From G965216695 sp965216695 (GTDB taxonomy: Bacteria > Pseudomonadota > Gammaproteobacteria > Pseudomonadales > Azotimanducaceae), in assembly GCA_965216695.1 (NCBI GenBank), contig OZ244212.1:558001-622000 (forward strand): 64,000 bases of DNA, in the 5' to 3' direction. The position numbers were made by a program, and so were the translations under genes. This document shows positions 5,510-13,691 of the stretch, in pieces. How positions within the stretch are numbered: the first letter of the stretch is position 1; the number at the start of each line of letters is the position of its first letter. Under the pieces are notes generated by a model. It saw only the letters and a program-made list of their open reading frames with translations, was not told where the DNA came from and did not search any database.

Positions 5510-8089
5510 ATGACTTCTCCCGCTGTCTCACAAGCCCACACGCCGATGATGCGCCAGTACCTCGGCATCAAAGCTCAGTATGCTGACCATCTGCTTTTTT
5601 ACCGCATGGGTGACTTCTACGAGCTGTTCTACGAAGACGCGAAAAAGGCGGCTGATCTGCTCGACATCACGCTCACACAGCGTGGTCAGTCCGCGGGAGA
5701 ACCCATTCCGATGTGCGGCGTACCCTTCCATTCCGCCGACACCTACCTGCAGCGATTGATCGCGAAGGGCGTATCCGTCGCAATCTGCGAACAGATCGGC
5801 GACCCGGCAACCTCGAAGGGCCCGGTGGAGAGAGCCGTACAGCGCATCGTTACCCCCGGAACGATCACTGAAGAAGGGCTGTTGACCGACACCGACGACC
5901 GCGATGTGGTTGTCGCCTCGGTAGCCCGCTCGCCGGGCGGCTGGGGCGTCGCGTGCATCTACATGGGACGCGGCGAACTCGTCGTGTCACAGCACGCGGA
6001 CACCTATGCCGTACGCGCGCTGCTCGCACGGGAGCGCCCCCAGGAAGTACTCGCCGATCCGGAGACCGCCGCAGCACTCAACGAACGCTCGATCGACATC
6101 ACGGCGCCCAGACGCGTGTTCGCGCAAACGGCGGCCGTCGACTTCGTGAGGGGACGTTTCCACGCGGATGTGCTGGCGCACGCTGGACTGGATTTGACGC
6201 AACCCTACGTCGCAGCCGCGGCGCAGGCGGTCGACTACGCGGACTTCGCCCATTGCCGCACGATCGAATTCATCGATCGGTTGCGCGTGGAAGAATCGGC
6301 GACGCTGCTGGAGATCGATGCAACCACCCGGCGAAACCTGGAAGTAGACCAGCAACTGGACGGCGATGGGACGCACACGCTTTTCGCGCTGCTGAATCGA
6401 TGCCGCACACCGATGGGCAGCCGGATGCTACGGGCCTGGCTTCGGGCGCCCCGGCGGGATCGCCCGACCATCACCGACCGTATCGATGCCGTCGAGTCCT
6501 TGCACGAGCGCGCCCCGGCAATCGATCCCCACGAGTTGATCGGACGTATCGGTGACATGGAGCGGATCGTGGCTCGCATCGCCATCGAGCGCGCCTCACC
6601 CCGCGATCTCGCACGCCTTGGCCATGCGCTCGACCTCTTGCCCGAACTGCTCCGCCGCCTGGAATCACTGGGCAGCGAACGCACAGTTCACCTTGGCCGC
6701 CAACTCGTCGATTTCGAAGTCCTGGCCCAACGGCTACAGGCGGCTATCGCCGATACCCCGCCCACCCATACGCGTGACGGTGGGTTTATCCGCAAGGGCT
6801 ACAATGCGGATCTCGACCACCTGCTCGCGTTCAGTGAGGCGTCGAGCCAATGGCTGACCGACTACGAACAGAAAGAACGCAACCGCACGGGAATTGCGTC
6901 GCTGAAGGTCGGCTACAACCGCGTTCACGGCTATTACATAGAGGCGGGGCGCGGCCACAGCGATGCGATGCCCGACGACTATCTTCGCCGACAGACGCTG
7001 AAGAATGCCGAACGCTACATCACCGAGGAACTCAAAGCGTACGAGGACGAAGCGCTGTCGGCCCACGCTCGCGCACTTGCCCTCGAACGCGCGCTATTCA
7101 CCGACCTGGTACGCGAAACGGCCCATCATGCTGCCCGGCTGCGCGATGCAGCCATGGCCGTCGCCGAGCTCGACGTGCTGTGTACGCTGGCGGAACGCGC
7201 GATCGATCTGGGATGGACGCAGCCGCAGTTCAGCGACGTCCCGGAAGTTGCGATTGTCGGCGGCTGGCACCCGGTCGTGAAGGCTGCCACCAGCGCGCCG
7301 TTCATTGCCAACGACACCTTTCTTAATGCCGACCGGTCGTTGATCGTTCTCACCGGCCCCAACATGGGCGGCAAGTCGACCTATATGCGACAAACCGCGC
7401 TGATCACGCTGCTGGCGCACGTGGGCAGCTTTATTCCCGCGGAGAGTGGTCGTTTCGGACCCATTGACCGGATATTTACACGCATCGGTGCGTCCGACGA
7501 CATCGCCGGGGGACGGTCGACGTTCATGGTAGAGATGACAGAAACCGCACACATACTGCGCCACGCGACCTCGGCGAGCCTGGTGCTGATGGACGAGATA
7601 GGTCGAGGCACGAGCACCTACGACGGCCTGGCGATCGCCAGTGCCTGCGCCACGGAACTGGCAGCGCGCGGCGCGATGACGCTGTTTGCGACCCACTACT
7701 TCGAGCTGACCGCGCTGGCCGAGGAGCGTGCCACGGTGCACAACGCGCACCTCGCCGCGGCCGAGCACGACGGAGCCATCGTCTTCCTGCATCAGGTAAA
7801 CGATGGACCCGCCAGCCAGAGTTATGGCGTTCAGGTTGCACGGCTGGCCGGGATTCCTGCGGAAGTCCTCGACCACGCACAGGCGCTGCTGACCGCCCTC
7901 GAACTCGACCAGGCGGGTCGCCATCCGCATCAGAGCGACCTATTCGCGTCGCGCCCACCGGTGAGTGCGGCACCTGCCGAACCCCACCCGGTGATCAAAG
8001 CGCTGAGTGCTGTTGACGTCGACGCCCTCACCCCGCGGGAGGCGCTGCTGGCTTTGTACGACTTCAAAGCTCTGCTGGACCGCGAGTGA
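5510..8089 (+). CDS. mutS: DNA mismatch repair protein MutS
   Basis: MutS recognises base mismatches and small loops and recruits MutL. At 859 residues it is full length. The N-terminal mismatch-binding domain contains the conserved HLLFYRMGDFYELFYEDA segment, where the Phe that wedges into mismatches is normally found. Walker A, GPNMGGKST, is at residues 616-624, and the Walker B/signature region MDEIGRGTSTYDG begins at residue 694, followed by FATHYFELT. The ATG at 5510 gives the expected MTSPAVSQAHTPMMRQY start. It is divergent from recA and followed by fdxA, as in Pseudomonas and Azotobacter. Confidence 0.98.
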   Translation: MTSPAVSQAHTPMMRQYLGIKAQYADHLLFYRMGDFYELFYEDAKKAADLLDITLTQRGQSAGEPIPMCGVPFHSADTYLQRLIAKGVSVAICEQIGDPATSKGPVERAVQRIVTPGTITEEGLLTDTDDRDVVVASVARSPGGWGVACIYMGRGELVVSQHADTYAVRALLARERPQEVLADPETAAALNERSIDITAPRRVFAQTAAVDFVRGRFHADVLAHAGLDLTQPYVAAAAQAVDYADFAHCRTIEFIDRLRVEESATLLEIDATTRRNLEVDQQLDGDGTHTLFALLNRCRTPMGSRMLRAWLRAPRRDRPTITDRIDAVESLHERAPAIDPHELIGRIGDMERIVARIAIERASPRDLARLGHALDLLPELLRRLESLGSERTVHLGRQLVDFEVLAQRLQAAIADTPPTHTRDGGFIRKGYNADLDHLLAFSEASSQWLTDYEQKERNRTGIASLKVGYNRVHGYYIEAGRGHSDAMPDDYLRRQTLKNAERYITEELKAYEDEALSAHARALALERALFTDLVRETAHHAARLRDAAMAVAELDVLCTLAERAIDLGWTQPQFSDVPEVAIVGGWHPVVKAATSAPFIANDTFLNADRSLIVLTGPNMGGKSTYMRQTALITLLAHVGSFIPAESGRFGPIDRIFTRIGASDDIAGGRSTFMVEMTETAHILRHATSASLVLMDEIGRGTSTYDGLAIASACATELAARGAMTLFATHYFELTALAEERATVHNAHLAAAEHDGAIVFLHQVNDGPASQSYGVQVARLAGIPAEVLDHAQALLTALELDQAGRHPHQSDLFASRPPVSAAPAEPHPVIKALSAVDVDALTPREALLALYDFKALLDRE

Positions 8090-8115
8090 GCGCACTAACG
8101 GCGGTTTCGGTGGAC

Positions 8116-8143
8116 TCGACACGCGTCCGGCAACGGTTAGAAT
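8116..8143 (+). promoter_or_regulatory. Sigma-70-type promoter for fdxA
   Basis: TCGACA (8116-8121) and TAGAAT (8138-8143) are separated by 16 bases and lie about 30 bases before the fdxA ATG. Each hexamer differs from the consensus at one position. Confidence 0.55.
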
Positions 8144-8173
8144 AGCCGGCTCTGTTACGAACGGGCAGGACTC

Positions 8174-8497
8174 ATGACCTTTGTCGTAGGCGACAACTGT
8201 ATCAAGTGCAAACACACCGACTGCGTCGAAGTATGCCCTGTCGACTGCTTCTACGAAGGCCCGAATATGCTCGTCATTCACCCCGACGAGTGTATCGACT
8301 GCGCGTTGTGTGAACCGGAGTGCCCGGTCGACGCGATCTTCTCGGAAGACGAGCTACCTGAAGAGCAGCAACAGTTTCTGGAGCTCAATCAGGAACTGGC
8401 CGATACGTGGCCGAACATCACTGAGAAAAAAGATCCGCTACCCGACGCTGAGGACTGGAACGGTAAGTCCGGCAAGGCGGACATGCTGGAACGCTGA
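8174..8497 (+). CDS. fdxA: Seven-iron ferredoxin FdxA (3Fe-4S/4Fe-4S)
   Basis: A small electron carrier of 107 residues that is nearly the same as Azotobacter ferredoxin I in order and motifs. The N-terminal cysteines in CIKCKHTDCVEVCPVDC and the second set CIDCALCEPECP supply a 3Fe-4S and a 4Fe-4S cluster. The C-terminal extension with WPNITEKKDPLPDAEDW is diagnostic of the FdxA type. An AGGA ribosome binding site precedes the ATG. In relatives rpoS follows; here the next gene is the convergent nlpD-like gene 1 base away, and rpoS is absent. Confidence 0.97.
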   Translation: MTFVVGDNCIKCKHTDCVEVCPVDCFYEGPNMLVIHPDECIDCALCEPECPVDAIFSEDELPEEQQQFLELNQELADTWPNITEKKDPLPDAEDWNGKSGKADMLER

Positions 8498-8498
8498 G

Positions 8499-9218
8499 CT
8501 AACGCCCAGGTACTCGCAGGTAGTCTGCTGGATTGCGCGGCACGCCGTGCAGTCGCATCTCGAATCTCAACGGCCTGAGTTCAGGCCGTTGCGGAGCGCG
8601 GCCAACCAACGAACCCGTGAGAACCGGGTCCCCCTCGGTAACCTGTGGATCGACGTTACTACTGTACGCGCTGAGCAGTCCCGCTCCGTGGTCGACAATA
8701 ACGAGCGTTGTGTATCCACCCAGGCCGTTACCGGCGTACACCACCGTTCCGTCGTGGATCGCGCGAATCTGAGTGCCGGGATCGAGTGCGAACTCCATGG
8801 CGGAGCCGCCCGCGCCGAAGTGCGCCAACACCGCCGTATTCGTTGGCGGTGGCCAGGCGTTGCCGGAACGCGCGCCACCCTCGGACTTTTCCGATTGCGT
8901 CCGCCCGCCGACACCCGCGGATCCACCCCGCGCCACACCCGGCGCGGCGGACCCGGCCCCCGGAGCGCGCCGATCCACCCGCAGCCACTGCCCCGGCCGA
9001 ATCACGTACGGTGTGTCGAGCCCGTTTCGATTCGCCAGTTCGGTGACATCCAGACCGAAACGCCACGCAATCGAGTACAGCGTATCGTTCGGTCGTACGT
9101 GGTATTGCGCCGCTTCGGGCGGCGGCGCGCGCTCACTCACGGGGGCATAGCTTTGCGCACAAGCCGTCAAGAGCATGACACCCGCGGCACCCGCCATCGT
9201 ATACCCGAAACGCGTCAT
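8499..9218 (-). CDS. nlpD: NlpD-like lipoprotein: LysM plus degenerate M23 (LytM) domain
   Basis: An outer-membrane lipoprotein expected to activate the septal amidase AmiC. The chosen ATG at 9218 gives a lipobox, LLTAC, with Cys at residue 20, and forms an ATGA overlap with the upstream DUF368 gene. A LysM peptidoglycan-binding domain (YHVRPNDTLYSIAWRFG, ending at PGQWLRV) is followed by a Gly/Ser/Ala linker. The C-terminal M23 domain lacks zinc ligands: the usual YAHN and LHFE motifs read YSSN and LRFE. Such loss is typical of NlpD/EnvC activators rather than true endopeptidases. It occupies the position of nlpD in the syntenic block. Confidence 0.88.
   Translation of the reverse strand: MTRFGYTMAGAAGVMLLTACAQSYAPVSERAPPPEAAQYHVRPNDTLYSIAWRFGLDVTELANRNGLDTPYVIRPGQWLRVDRRAPGAGSAAPGVARGGSAGVGGRTQSEKSEGGARSGNAWPPPTNTAVLAHFGAGGSAMEFALDPGTQIRAIHDGTVVYAGNGLGGYTTLVIVDHGAGLLSAYSSNVDPQVTEGDPVLTGSLVGRAPQRPELRPLRFEMRLHGVPRNPADYLRVPGR
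8568..8591. repeat. Perfect 24-bp palindrome in the 3' part of nlpD
   Basis: CAACGGCCTGA and TCAGGCCGTTG flank a GT centre. The hairpin lies about 70 bases inside nlpD and 70 bases beyond the convergent fdxA stop, and encodes QRPELRPL in nlpD. There is no T run. It could slow or end read-through from either side, or it may be a chance result of codon choice. Confidence 0.6.
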
Positions 9219-10099
9219 GGCCGTGCGCGCGCCACCCACCACACGGCGGCTCCGCCCGCGCCTATTGCTACCAGCACCCACGCAACCATCGGGTCGCTAC
9301 CGGTTACGTCGAGGTACTGAGACGGCAGCAGATTGTGCTCCCCTACCCGCCACGGCCACAGGCGCACGATCGAGCCCGCCAGAAACCCCGTGAGAAAGGC
9401 GAGCAACGGCACGCGGTAGTGGCGCAGCGTCCAGTCGAGCAGTCGCGCGAATAGTGCTATACCCGCTAAGCACCCGGCCCCGAGGGACGCAAGCGTCACG
9501 AGGTCGAACCCGTTGATGGCGCGCAGCATCGGTTCATAGAGGCCCATCAGCAGGAGCATGAAGCTGCCGGAGACGGCGGGCAGCAACCAGGCCGAGACGG
9601 CAATCACTCCCGCCAAGAAGAACACCAGCGGCGTGGGCGTCGTCTGAGCGGGCTGGGCCAACCCGAGCAGCGCCGCCGCGAGCAATCCGAGCAAACCGTA
9701 CACCAGCAGCGGCATGCGAGGCAGGCTCCGTCCGATCACCCAGACGGAACTGGCGATCACGCCAAAAAACAATCCCCAGACAACGCCCGGATACTTCTCG
9801 AGTCCAAAGGCCATCACACGCGCAAATGTCAGCACGCCAACCACCATGCCTATGCCAAGCGCTGCGAGAAAACCGAGGTTGTGTGCTCTCCAGAAGGCGA
9901 CGATCCCCTGCTGCAGGAGCATCGTTGCCGACGCGGGGCCGAATCGGGCGAGCGTTCCCACGAGTTCGTCATAGATTCCCGTAACGAATGCGATCGTCCC
10001 TCCCGACACCCCGGGGACAACTTCTGCCGTGCCCATTGCAACCCCCCGGGCAACGATCCCACTCCACGCGCCCATGCCACGTCGCGAAGGACCGCTCAT
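9215..10099 (-). CDS. popT: DUF368 membrane protein, undecaprenyl-phosphate translocase (PopT) family
   Basis: The 294-residue protein is strongly hydrophobic with about nine predicted membrane segments. It contains the two DUF368 signatures: GTAEVVPGVSGGTIAFVTGIYDE near residue 23 and the inverted-repeat counterpart LLPAVSGSFMLLLMGLYE. Members of this family have been shown to return undecaprenyl phosphate across the cytoplasmic membrane for reuse in wall and O-antigen synthesis. It shares ATGA overlaps with truD upstream and the nlpD-like gene downstream, in place of the usual surE-pcm pair. The functional assignment rests on family knowledge. Confidence 0.88.
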   Translation of the reverse strand: MSGPSRRGMGAWSGIVARGVAMGTAEVVPGVSGGTIAFVTGIYDELVGTLARFGPASATMLLQQGIVAFWRAHNLGFLAALGIGMVVGVLTFARVMAFGLEKYPGVVWGLFFGVIASSVWVIGRSLPRMPLLVYGLLGLLAAALLGLAQPAQTTPTPLVFFLAGVIAVSAWLLPAVSGSFMLLLMGLYEPMLRAINGFDLVTLASLGAGCLAGIALFARLLDWTLRHYRVPLLAFLTGFLAGSIVRLWPWRVGEHNLLPSQYLDVTGSDPMVAWVLVAIGAGGAAVWWVARARP

Positions 10100-11166
10100 G
10101 CCTCAACTCCTAGGTTGCCGGTGGCCCTCGTGTCGATCACGCTGAATACGTTGCGCAACAACTCCGTTGCATACCCGCCCGGCGGCAACGCAAACCGCAC
10201 GAGGAGGGTCCCGGCAGCCGTGCTCTCCGCGGCGAGCGCACGCGGTCTCAGCACCAGAGATCTACGGGTTTGCCGCGCGCCTGAATACTCCAACGCGAGT
10301 GCAACACGCTGATGCGCATCACGCACTGCGATTTCGATGCACCCCGCCGTTCCGCGGCCGCCCGGTCGCCCACGTCCCCAGAGCGGTCCGGTCGGCTCTC
10401 CGGAGGCACCCTGCACATCTCCGTCGATCAAATGCCGCCAGTTGTCGAGCGCAACGCGCCGAGCGAGTACGTCGTTGAACAGCATCGCGCGCGCAACGGA
10501 CAGGTACAGCCCCCGCACGAAGGGCGAAACAGCCGGGCGCTGCCGGCGCCGCCGTCGAGGCAACGCAGGATCGGCTACCAGCAGCCATTCGAGCGCGCGC
10601 GCCAGATTGTCGCCGCTGAAGCGTTGTGGCCCAAAGTAGTTGGGTACGCCGGCGGTTTCGAGGCGTTGCAGCAGCGGTATGCGGCTGACCAGGGGGGCCA
10701 TTTCGTCATGATCGCTTCGCAGCAGAATCGCAAACCAGTTGCGCGACAAATTTCCGCGCCGCAGTTTGCGCACATGTCGATTTTGATCGAGGATCTCCAG
10801 GCCATCGCCCAGCGCGAGCGTCCCGCTCGACGATACCCGCGCTTCGCGTGGCGTATGAATACTGAACCACTGTTCCGCAATCGCGTGCCGGTCCTTCAAA
10901 CCGGCGTATCCCACCGCTGACGCTGGCACGTCGAACAGACGTGCTAAGCGGTTGGCTACCTCAGGCGTGGTCGCCCCGATTTTGCGAACGTTCAGGTACA
11001 GGTGTTCTCCGCAGCCTGCGAGCGTCCCGTCGAGTTCCTCACGCACGCAAAAATCTGCAGCACGTCTGCGCAGCAGCACCCGCGGTCGATACGCCGCGTT
11101 CGCGCAGGGCCAGCGAGCCGGTATGCGGTGCTCAATCGGCGGGTGCAAGGAGGTAGAGCGTTTCAC
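10096..11166 (-). CDS. truD: tRNA pseudouridine(13) synthase TruD
   Basis: It forms pseudouridine 13 in tRNA-Glu. The catalytic-loop motif appears as VGYAGLKDRHAIAEQWFS, where the Asp of GLKD is the nucleophile; relatives more often read GMKDRRAVTTQ. NYFGPQRFSGDN begins the second conserved block. The protein is 356 residues and starts at GTG 11166, overlapping the end of ftsB by 35 bases. A later start cannot be excluded. In relatives ispF lies between truD and ispD/ftsB; here truD and ftsB overlap directly. Confidence 0.92.
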   Translation of the reverse strand: MKRSTSLHPPIEHRIPARWPCANAAYRPRVLLRRRAADFCVREELDGTLAGCGEHLYLNVRKIGATTPEVANRLARLFDVPASAVGYAGLKDRHAIAEQWFSIHTPREARVSSSGTLALGDGLEILDQNRHVRKLRRGNLSRNWFAILLRSDHDEMAPLVSRIPLLQRLETAGVPNYFGPQRFSGDNLARALEWLLVADPALPRRRRRQRPAVSPFVRGLYLSVARAMLFNDVLARRVALDNWRHLIDGDVQGASGEPTGPLWGRGRPGGRGTAGCIEIAVRDAHQRVALALEYSGARQTRRSLVLRPRALAAESTAAGTLLVRFALPPGGYATELLRNVFSVIDTRATGNLGVEA

Positions 11167-11410
11167 CAGGTTTGACCATGCCCAGATCGGTTCGGGCCCG
11201 CAGCTCTATCCCCTCGAGACCCTCGCTCAGCGCAACGACTTCGCTCGTCAGGATGCGATTCTGCTGCGCCAGAACCTCGACTTTATCGCGTTGAGCGTCC
11301 AACGCCTGAACGAGCTCACCGCGGACACGCTCGCCGGTATCGCCGAACCAGAGTTTTGCCTGGGTGCCTACGAGAATCACGAGCGTAATACCGATCAGCG
11401 TGCGCATCAT
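11132..11410 (-). CDS. ftsB: Cell division protein FtsB
   Basis: A 92-residue bitopic membrane protein that forms the FtsQ-FtsB-FtsL complex of the divisome. A single membrane segment (RTLIGITLVILVGTQAKLWFG) is followed by a coiled coil (VQALDAQRDKVEVLAQQNRIL) and the conserved ELRARTDLGMVKPGETLY end. The ATG at 11410 makes an ATGA overlap with the eno stop, so the two are translationally coupled. eno-ftsB order is conserved; the ispD-ispF pair that normally follows is missing. Confidence 0.95.
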   Translation of the reverse strand: MMRTLIGITLVILVGTQAKLWFGDTGERVRGELVQALDAQRDKVEVLAQQNRILTSEVVALSEGLEGIELRARTDLGMVKPGETLYLLAPAD

Positions 11411-12699
11411 TGAAACCGGGAAAACTCCTGACCGCCACGATAGACGGCATTCTCGCCTAGCTCTTCTTCGATGCGCAGCAGTCGATTGTATTTCGCCACG
11501 CGGTCCGAGCGGCACAATGAGCCCGTCTTGATCTGCCCGGACCCGGTAGCAACAGCGAGATCTGCTATGGACGTATCTTCCGTCTCTCCGGACCGGTGAG
11601 ATATCACCGTCGTGTAGTCCGCGTCGTGGGCCATCGATATCGCATCCAGTGTTTCCGACAGCGTACCGATCTGATTGAGCTTTATCAGAATCGAATTCGC
11701 CACCCCGCGGGCAATGCCATCCGACAGAATCTCGGTATTGGTAACAAACAGGTCATCACCGACGAGTTGTACGCCTGCGCCGAGCGCGTTCGTCAACGCG
11801 CTCCAACCCGCCCAGTCGTCCTCGTGCATGCCGTCTTCGATGGACACGATCGGATACTTCGCAACCAGGCCGCCGAGGTAGTCGACGAACTCGGTGGAAT
11901 CGTAGGATTTGCCTTCGCCGGACAGCTGATAACGACCGTTGTCAAAAAACTCCGACGCCGCGCAGTCCAACGCAAGCGTCACGTCTCGGCTCAATTCATA
12001 CCCCGCCGCTGCGACAGCATCGGCAATGAGACTCAACGCCTCCGCATTCGAACCCAGGTCTGGGGCAAAACCACCCTCATCGCCAACCGCGGTCGTGAGG
12101 CCCTTGGCTCGAAGCGCCGCCTTCAGGGCATGAAATACCTCCGCACCGCACCGCAGCGCCTCGGCAAAGGACGTTGCGCCAACCGGTTGTATCATGAACT
12201 CCTGAATGTCCACGTTGTTGTCGGCATGCTCGCCGCCATTGAGGATGTTCATCATCGGTACGGGCATGCGCATCGGGATGCCGCCTGTGAGGGCATTGAT
12301 GTGCCGGTACAGCGGTTGCCCGGAGTTCAGAGCTGCTGCTTTCGCGACCGCAAGCGACACCGCAAGGGTGGCATTCGCGCCCAGATTGCCTTTATTGTCG
12401 GTGCCGTCGATGTCGCACAAAAGCGAATCCACAGCCCGTTGATCATCCGGGTCGATACCCTTGAGCGCTGGTGCAATCCGCTCGCGCACGCCGCCGACCG
12501 CATTGAGCACCCCTTTTCCCAGGTAACGGGCGGCGTCGCCATCGCGCAGCTCGAGCGCCTCTCTCGATCCTGTGGAGGCACCCGACGGGGCACACGCCGA
12601 GCCAACAGCCCCGGTATCCATGATTACGTCCGCTTCGACGGTCGGGTTACCACGCGAATCCAGAATTTCGCGCGCGCGTACCTCAGCAATCTTGCTCAT
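11407..12699 (-). CDS. eno: Enolase
   Basis: Interconverts 2-phosphoglycerate and phosphoenolpyruvate in glycolysis and gluconeogenesis, and is a component of the RNA degradosome in gammaproteobacteria. At 430 residues it is full length. It starts MSKIAEVRAREILDSRGNPTVEADV, has the substrate-loop GAPSGASTGSREALELRDG, and carries the signature ILIKLNQIGTLSET and SHRSGETEDTSIADLAVAT. It lies between kdsA and ftsB as in most gammaproteobacteria. Confidence 0.98.
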   Translation of the reverse strand: MSKIAEVRAREILDSRGNPTVEADVIMDTGAVGSACAPSGASTGSREALELRDGDAARYLGKGVLNAVGGVRERIAPALKGIDPDDQRAVDSLLCDIDGTDNKGNLGANATLAVSLAVAKAAALNSGQPLYRHINALTGGIPMRMPVPMMNILNGGEHADNNVDIQEFMIQPVGATSFAEALRCGAEVFHALKAALRAKGLTTAVGDEGGFAPDLGSNAEALSLIADAVAAAGYELSRDVTLALDCAASEFFDNGRYQLSGEGKSYDSTEFVDYLGGLVAKYPIVSIEDGMHEDDWAGWSALTNALGAGVQLVGDDLFVTNTEILSDGIARGVANSILIKLNQIGTLSETLDAISMAHDADYTTVISHRSGETEDTSIADLAVATGSGQIKTGSLCRSDRVAKYNRLLRIEEELGENAVYRGGQEFSRFQ

Positions 12700-12724
12700 C
12701 GTCGTTGTCTTCGTTCCGTCTCGG

Positions 12725-13660
12725 TTAGGTGTTGGTTGCGTGCTCGTTCCGTTCGGGCGTCCGATCGGCCGACGCAGCGATGTCCTGTTCCAGATACGGT
12801 CGCGATTTCACGACCGCATCGATTTCGAGCAGCTGTTCCACGAGGACCTGCAGTTTGTTCAGCGGCCAGGAGTTCGGACCGTCCGATTTTGCCGCCTCCG
12901 GGTTCGGATGCGTTTCCATGAAGACCCCGGCCACGCCCGCCGCGACCGCTGCACGCGCCAGCACCGGCACCATGTCGCGCTGGCCGCCCGAGCGGCTGCC
13001 GAGCCCACCGGGCATCTGTACCGAATGCGTTGCATCGAAAACCACCGGACATCCGGTTTGGCGCAGAATCGCCAGCCCGCGCATGTCCGACACCAGGTTG
13101 TTGTAGCCGAAGCACGCACCACGTTCACACACCAGAATGTGTTCATTGCCGGTTGCGCGCGCCTTCGCCACCACGTTCGCCATGTCGGAGGGCGCGAGAA
13201 ATTGGCCCTTCTTGATGTTTACCGGCAGACCCTGACTGCAGACCGCCTGAATGAAATTTGTCTGGCGGCAAAGAAAGGCCGGCGTTTGCAGCACCGACAC
13301 GACACTTGCCACCTCATCCAGCGGTGTGTCCTCGTGAACGTCGGTCAGCACCGGCACACCGATCTGGTCGCGTACTCTGGCGAGAATCTTCAGGCCCTCC
13401 TCCAGACCCGGTCCCCGGAAACTTTCGTGCGACGAACGATTCGCCTTGTCGAAGGAACTCTTGTAGACGAAGCCAACACGCAACCGGTCCATGATTGACC
13501 GGAGTGTTTCTGCAGTTTCGAGCGCGAGCTTCTCACTCTCGATCACGCAGGGACCTGCAATGAGGAACAGACGTTCGCCGTTGCCAATCGTCAGGCCCGC
13601 GATGTTCAACGGCTCAAGCTCCGAAAAATCGGAAACGGGCGACGTTCGACTCCGATCCAA
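12725..13660 (-). CDS. kdsA: 3-deoxy-8-phosphooctulonate synthase (KDO-8-P synthase)
   Basis: Condenses arabinose 5-phosphate with phosphoenolpyruvate to KDO 8-phosphate for the lipopolysaccharide core. The protein shows LIAGPCVIES, YKSSFDKANRSS, TDVHE and QTNFIQAV motifs of the family, and the C-terminal METHPNPEAAKSDGPNSWPL segment. The first start in frame is TTG at 13660, giving 311 residues. A TTG at 13609 (before NIAGLTIGNGERLF) matches the usual family start more closely, so the N-terminus is uncertain. It follows pyrG by 31 bases. Confidence 0.94.
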   Translation of the reverse strand: MDRSRTSPVSDFSELEPLNIAGLTIGNGERLFLIAGPCVIESEKLALETAETLRSIMDRLRVGFVYKSSFDKANRSSHESFRGPGLEEGLKILARVRDQIGVPVLTDVHEDTPLDEVASVVSVLQTPAFLCRQTNFIQAVCSQGLPVNIKKGQFLAPSDMANVVAKARATGNEHILVCERGACFGYNNLVSDMRGLAILRQTGCPVVFDATHSVQMPGGLGSRSGGQRDMVPVLARAAVAAGVAGVFMETHPNPEAAKSDGPNSWPLNKLQVLVEQLLEIDAVVKSRPYLEQDIAASADRTPERNEHATNT

Positions 13661-13691
13661 GCAACCACGCCGAGGGGGGCGAGTACAGCGC

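Noticed and set aside
4795..5586. 263-residue plus-strand frame opposite recA
   Set aside because: It is the high-GC antisense shadow of recA and the recA-mutS promoter region.
8310..9320. 336-residue plus-strand frame after fdxA
   Set aside because: It is antisense to the nlpD-like gene, which has a lipobox, LysM and M23 domains; the frame itself is Arg/Thr-rich without domains.
11596..12921. 441-residue plus-strand frame opposite eno and kdsA
   Set aside because: Long antisense frames are common in GC-rich genes; enolase on the other strand is beyond doubt.
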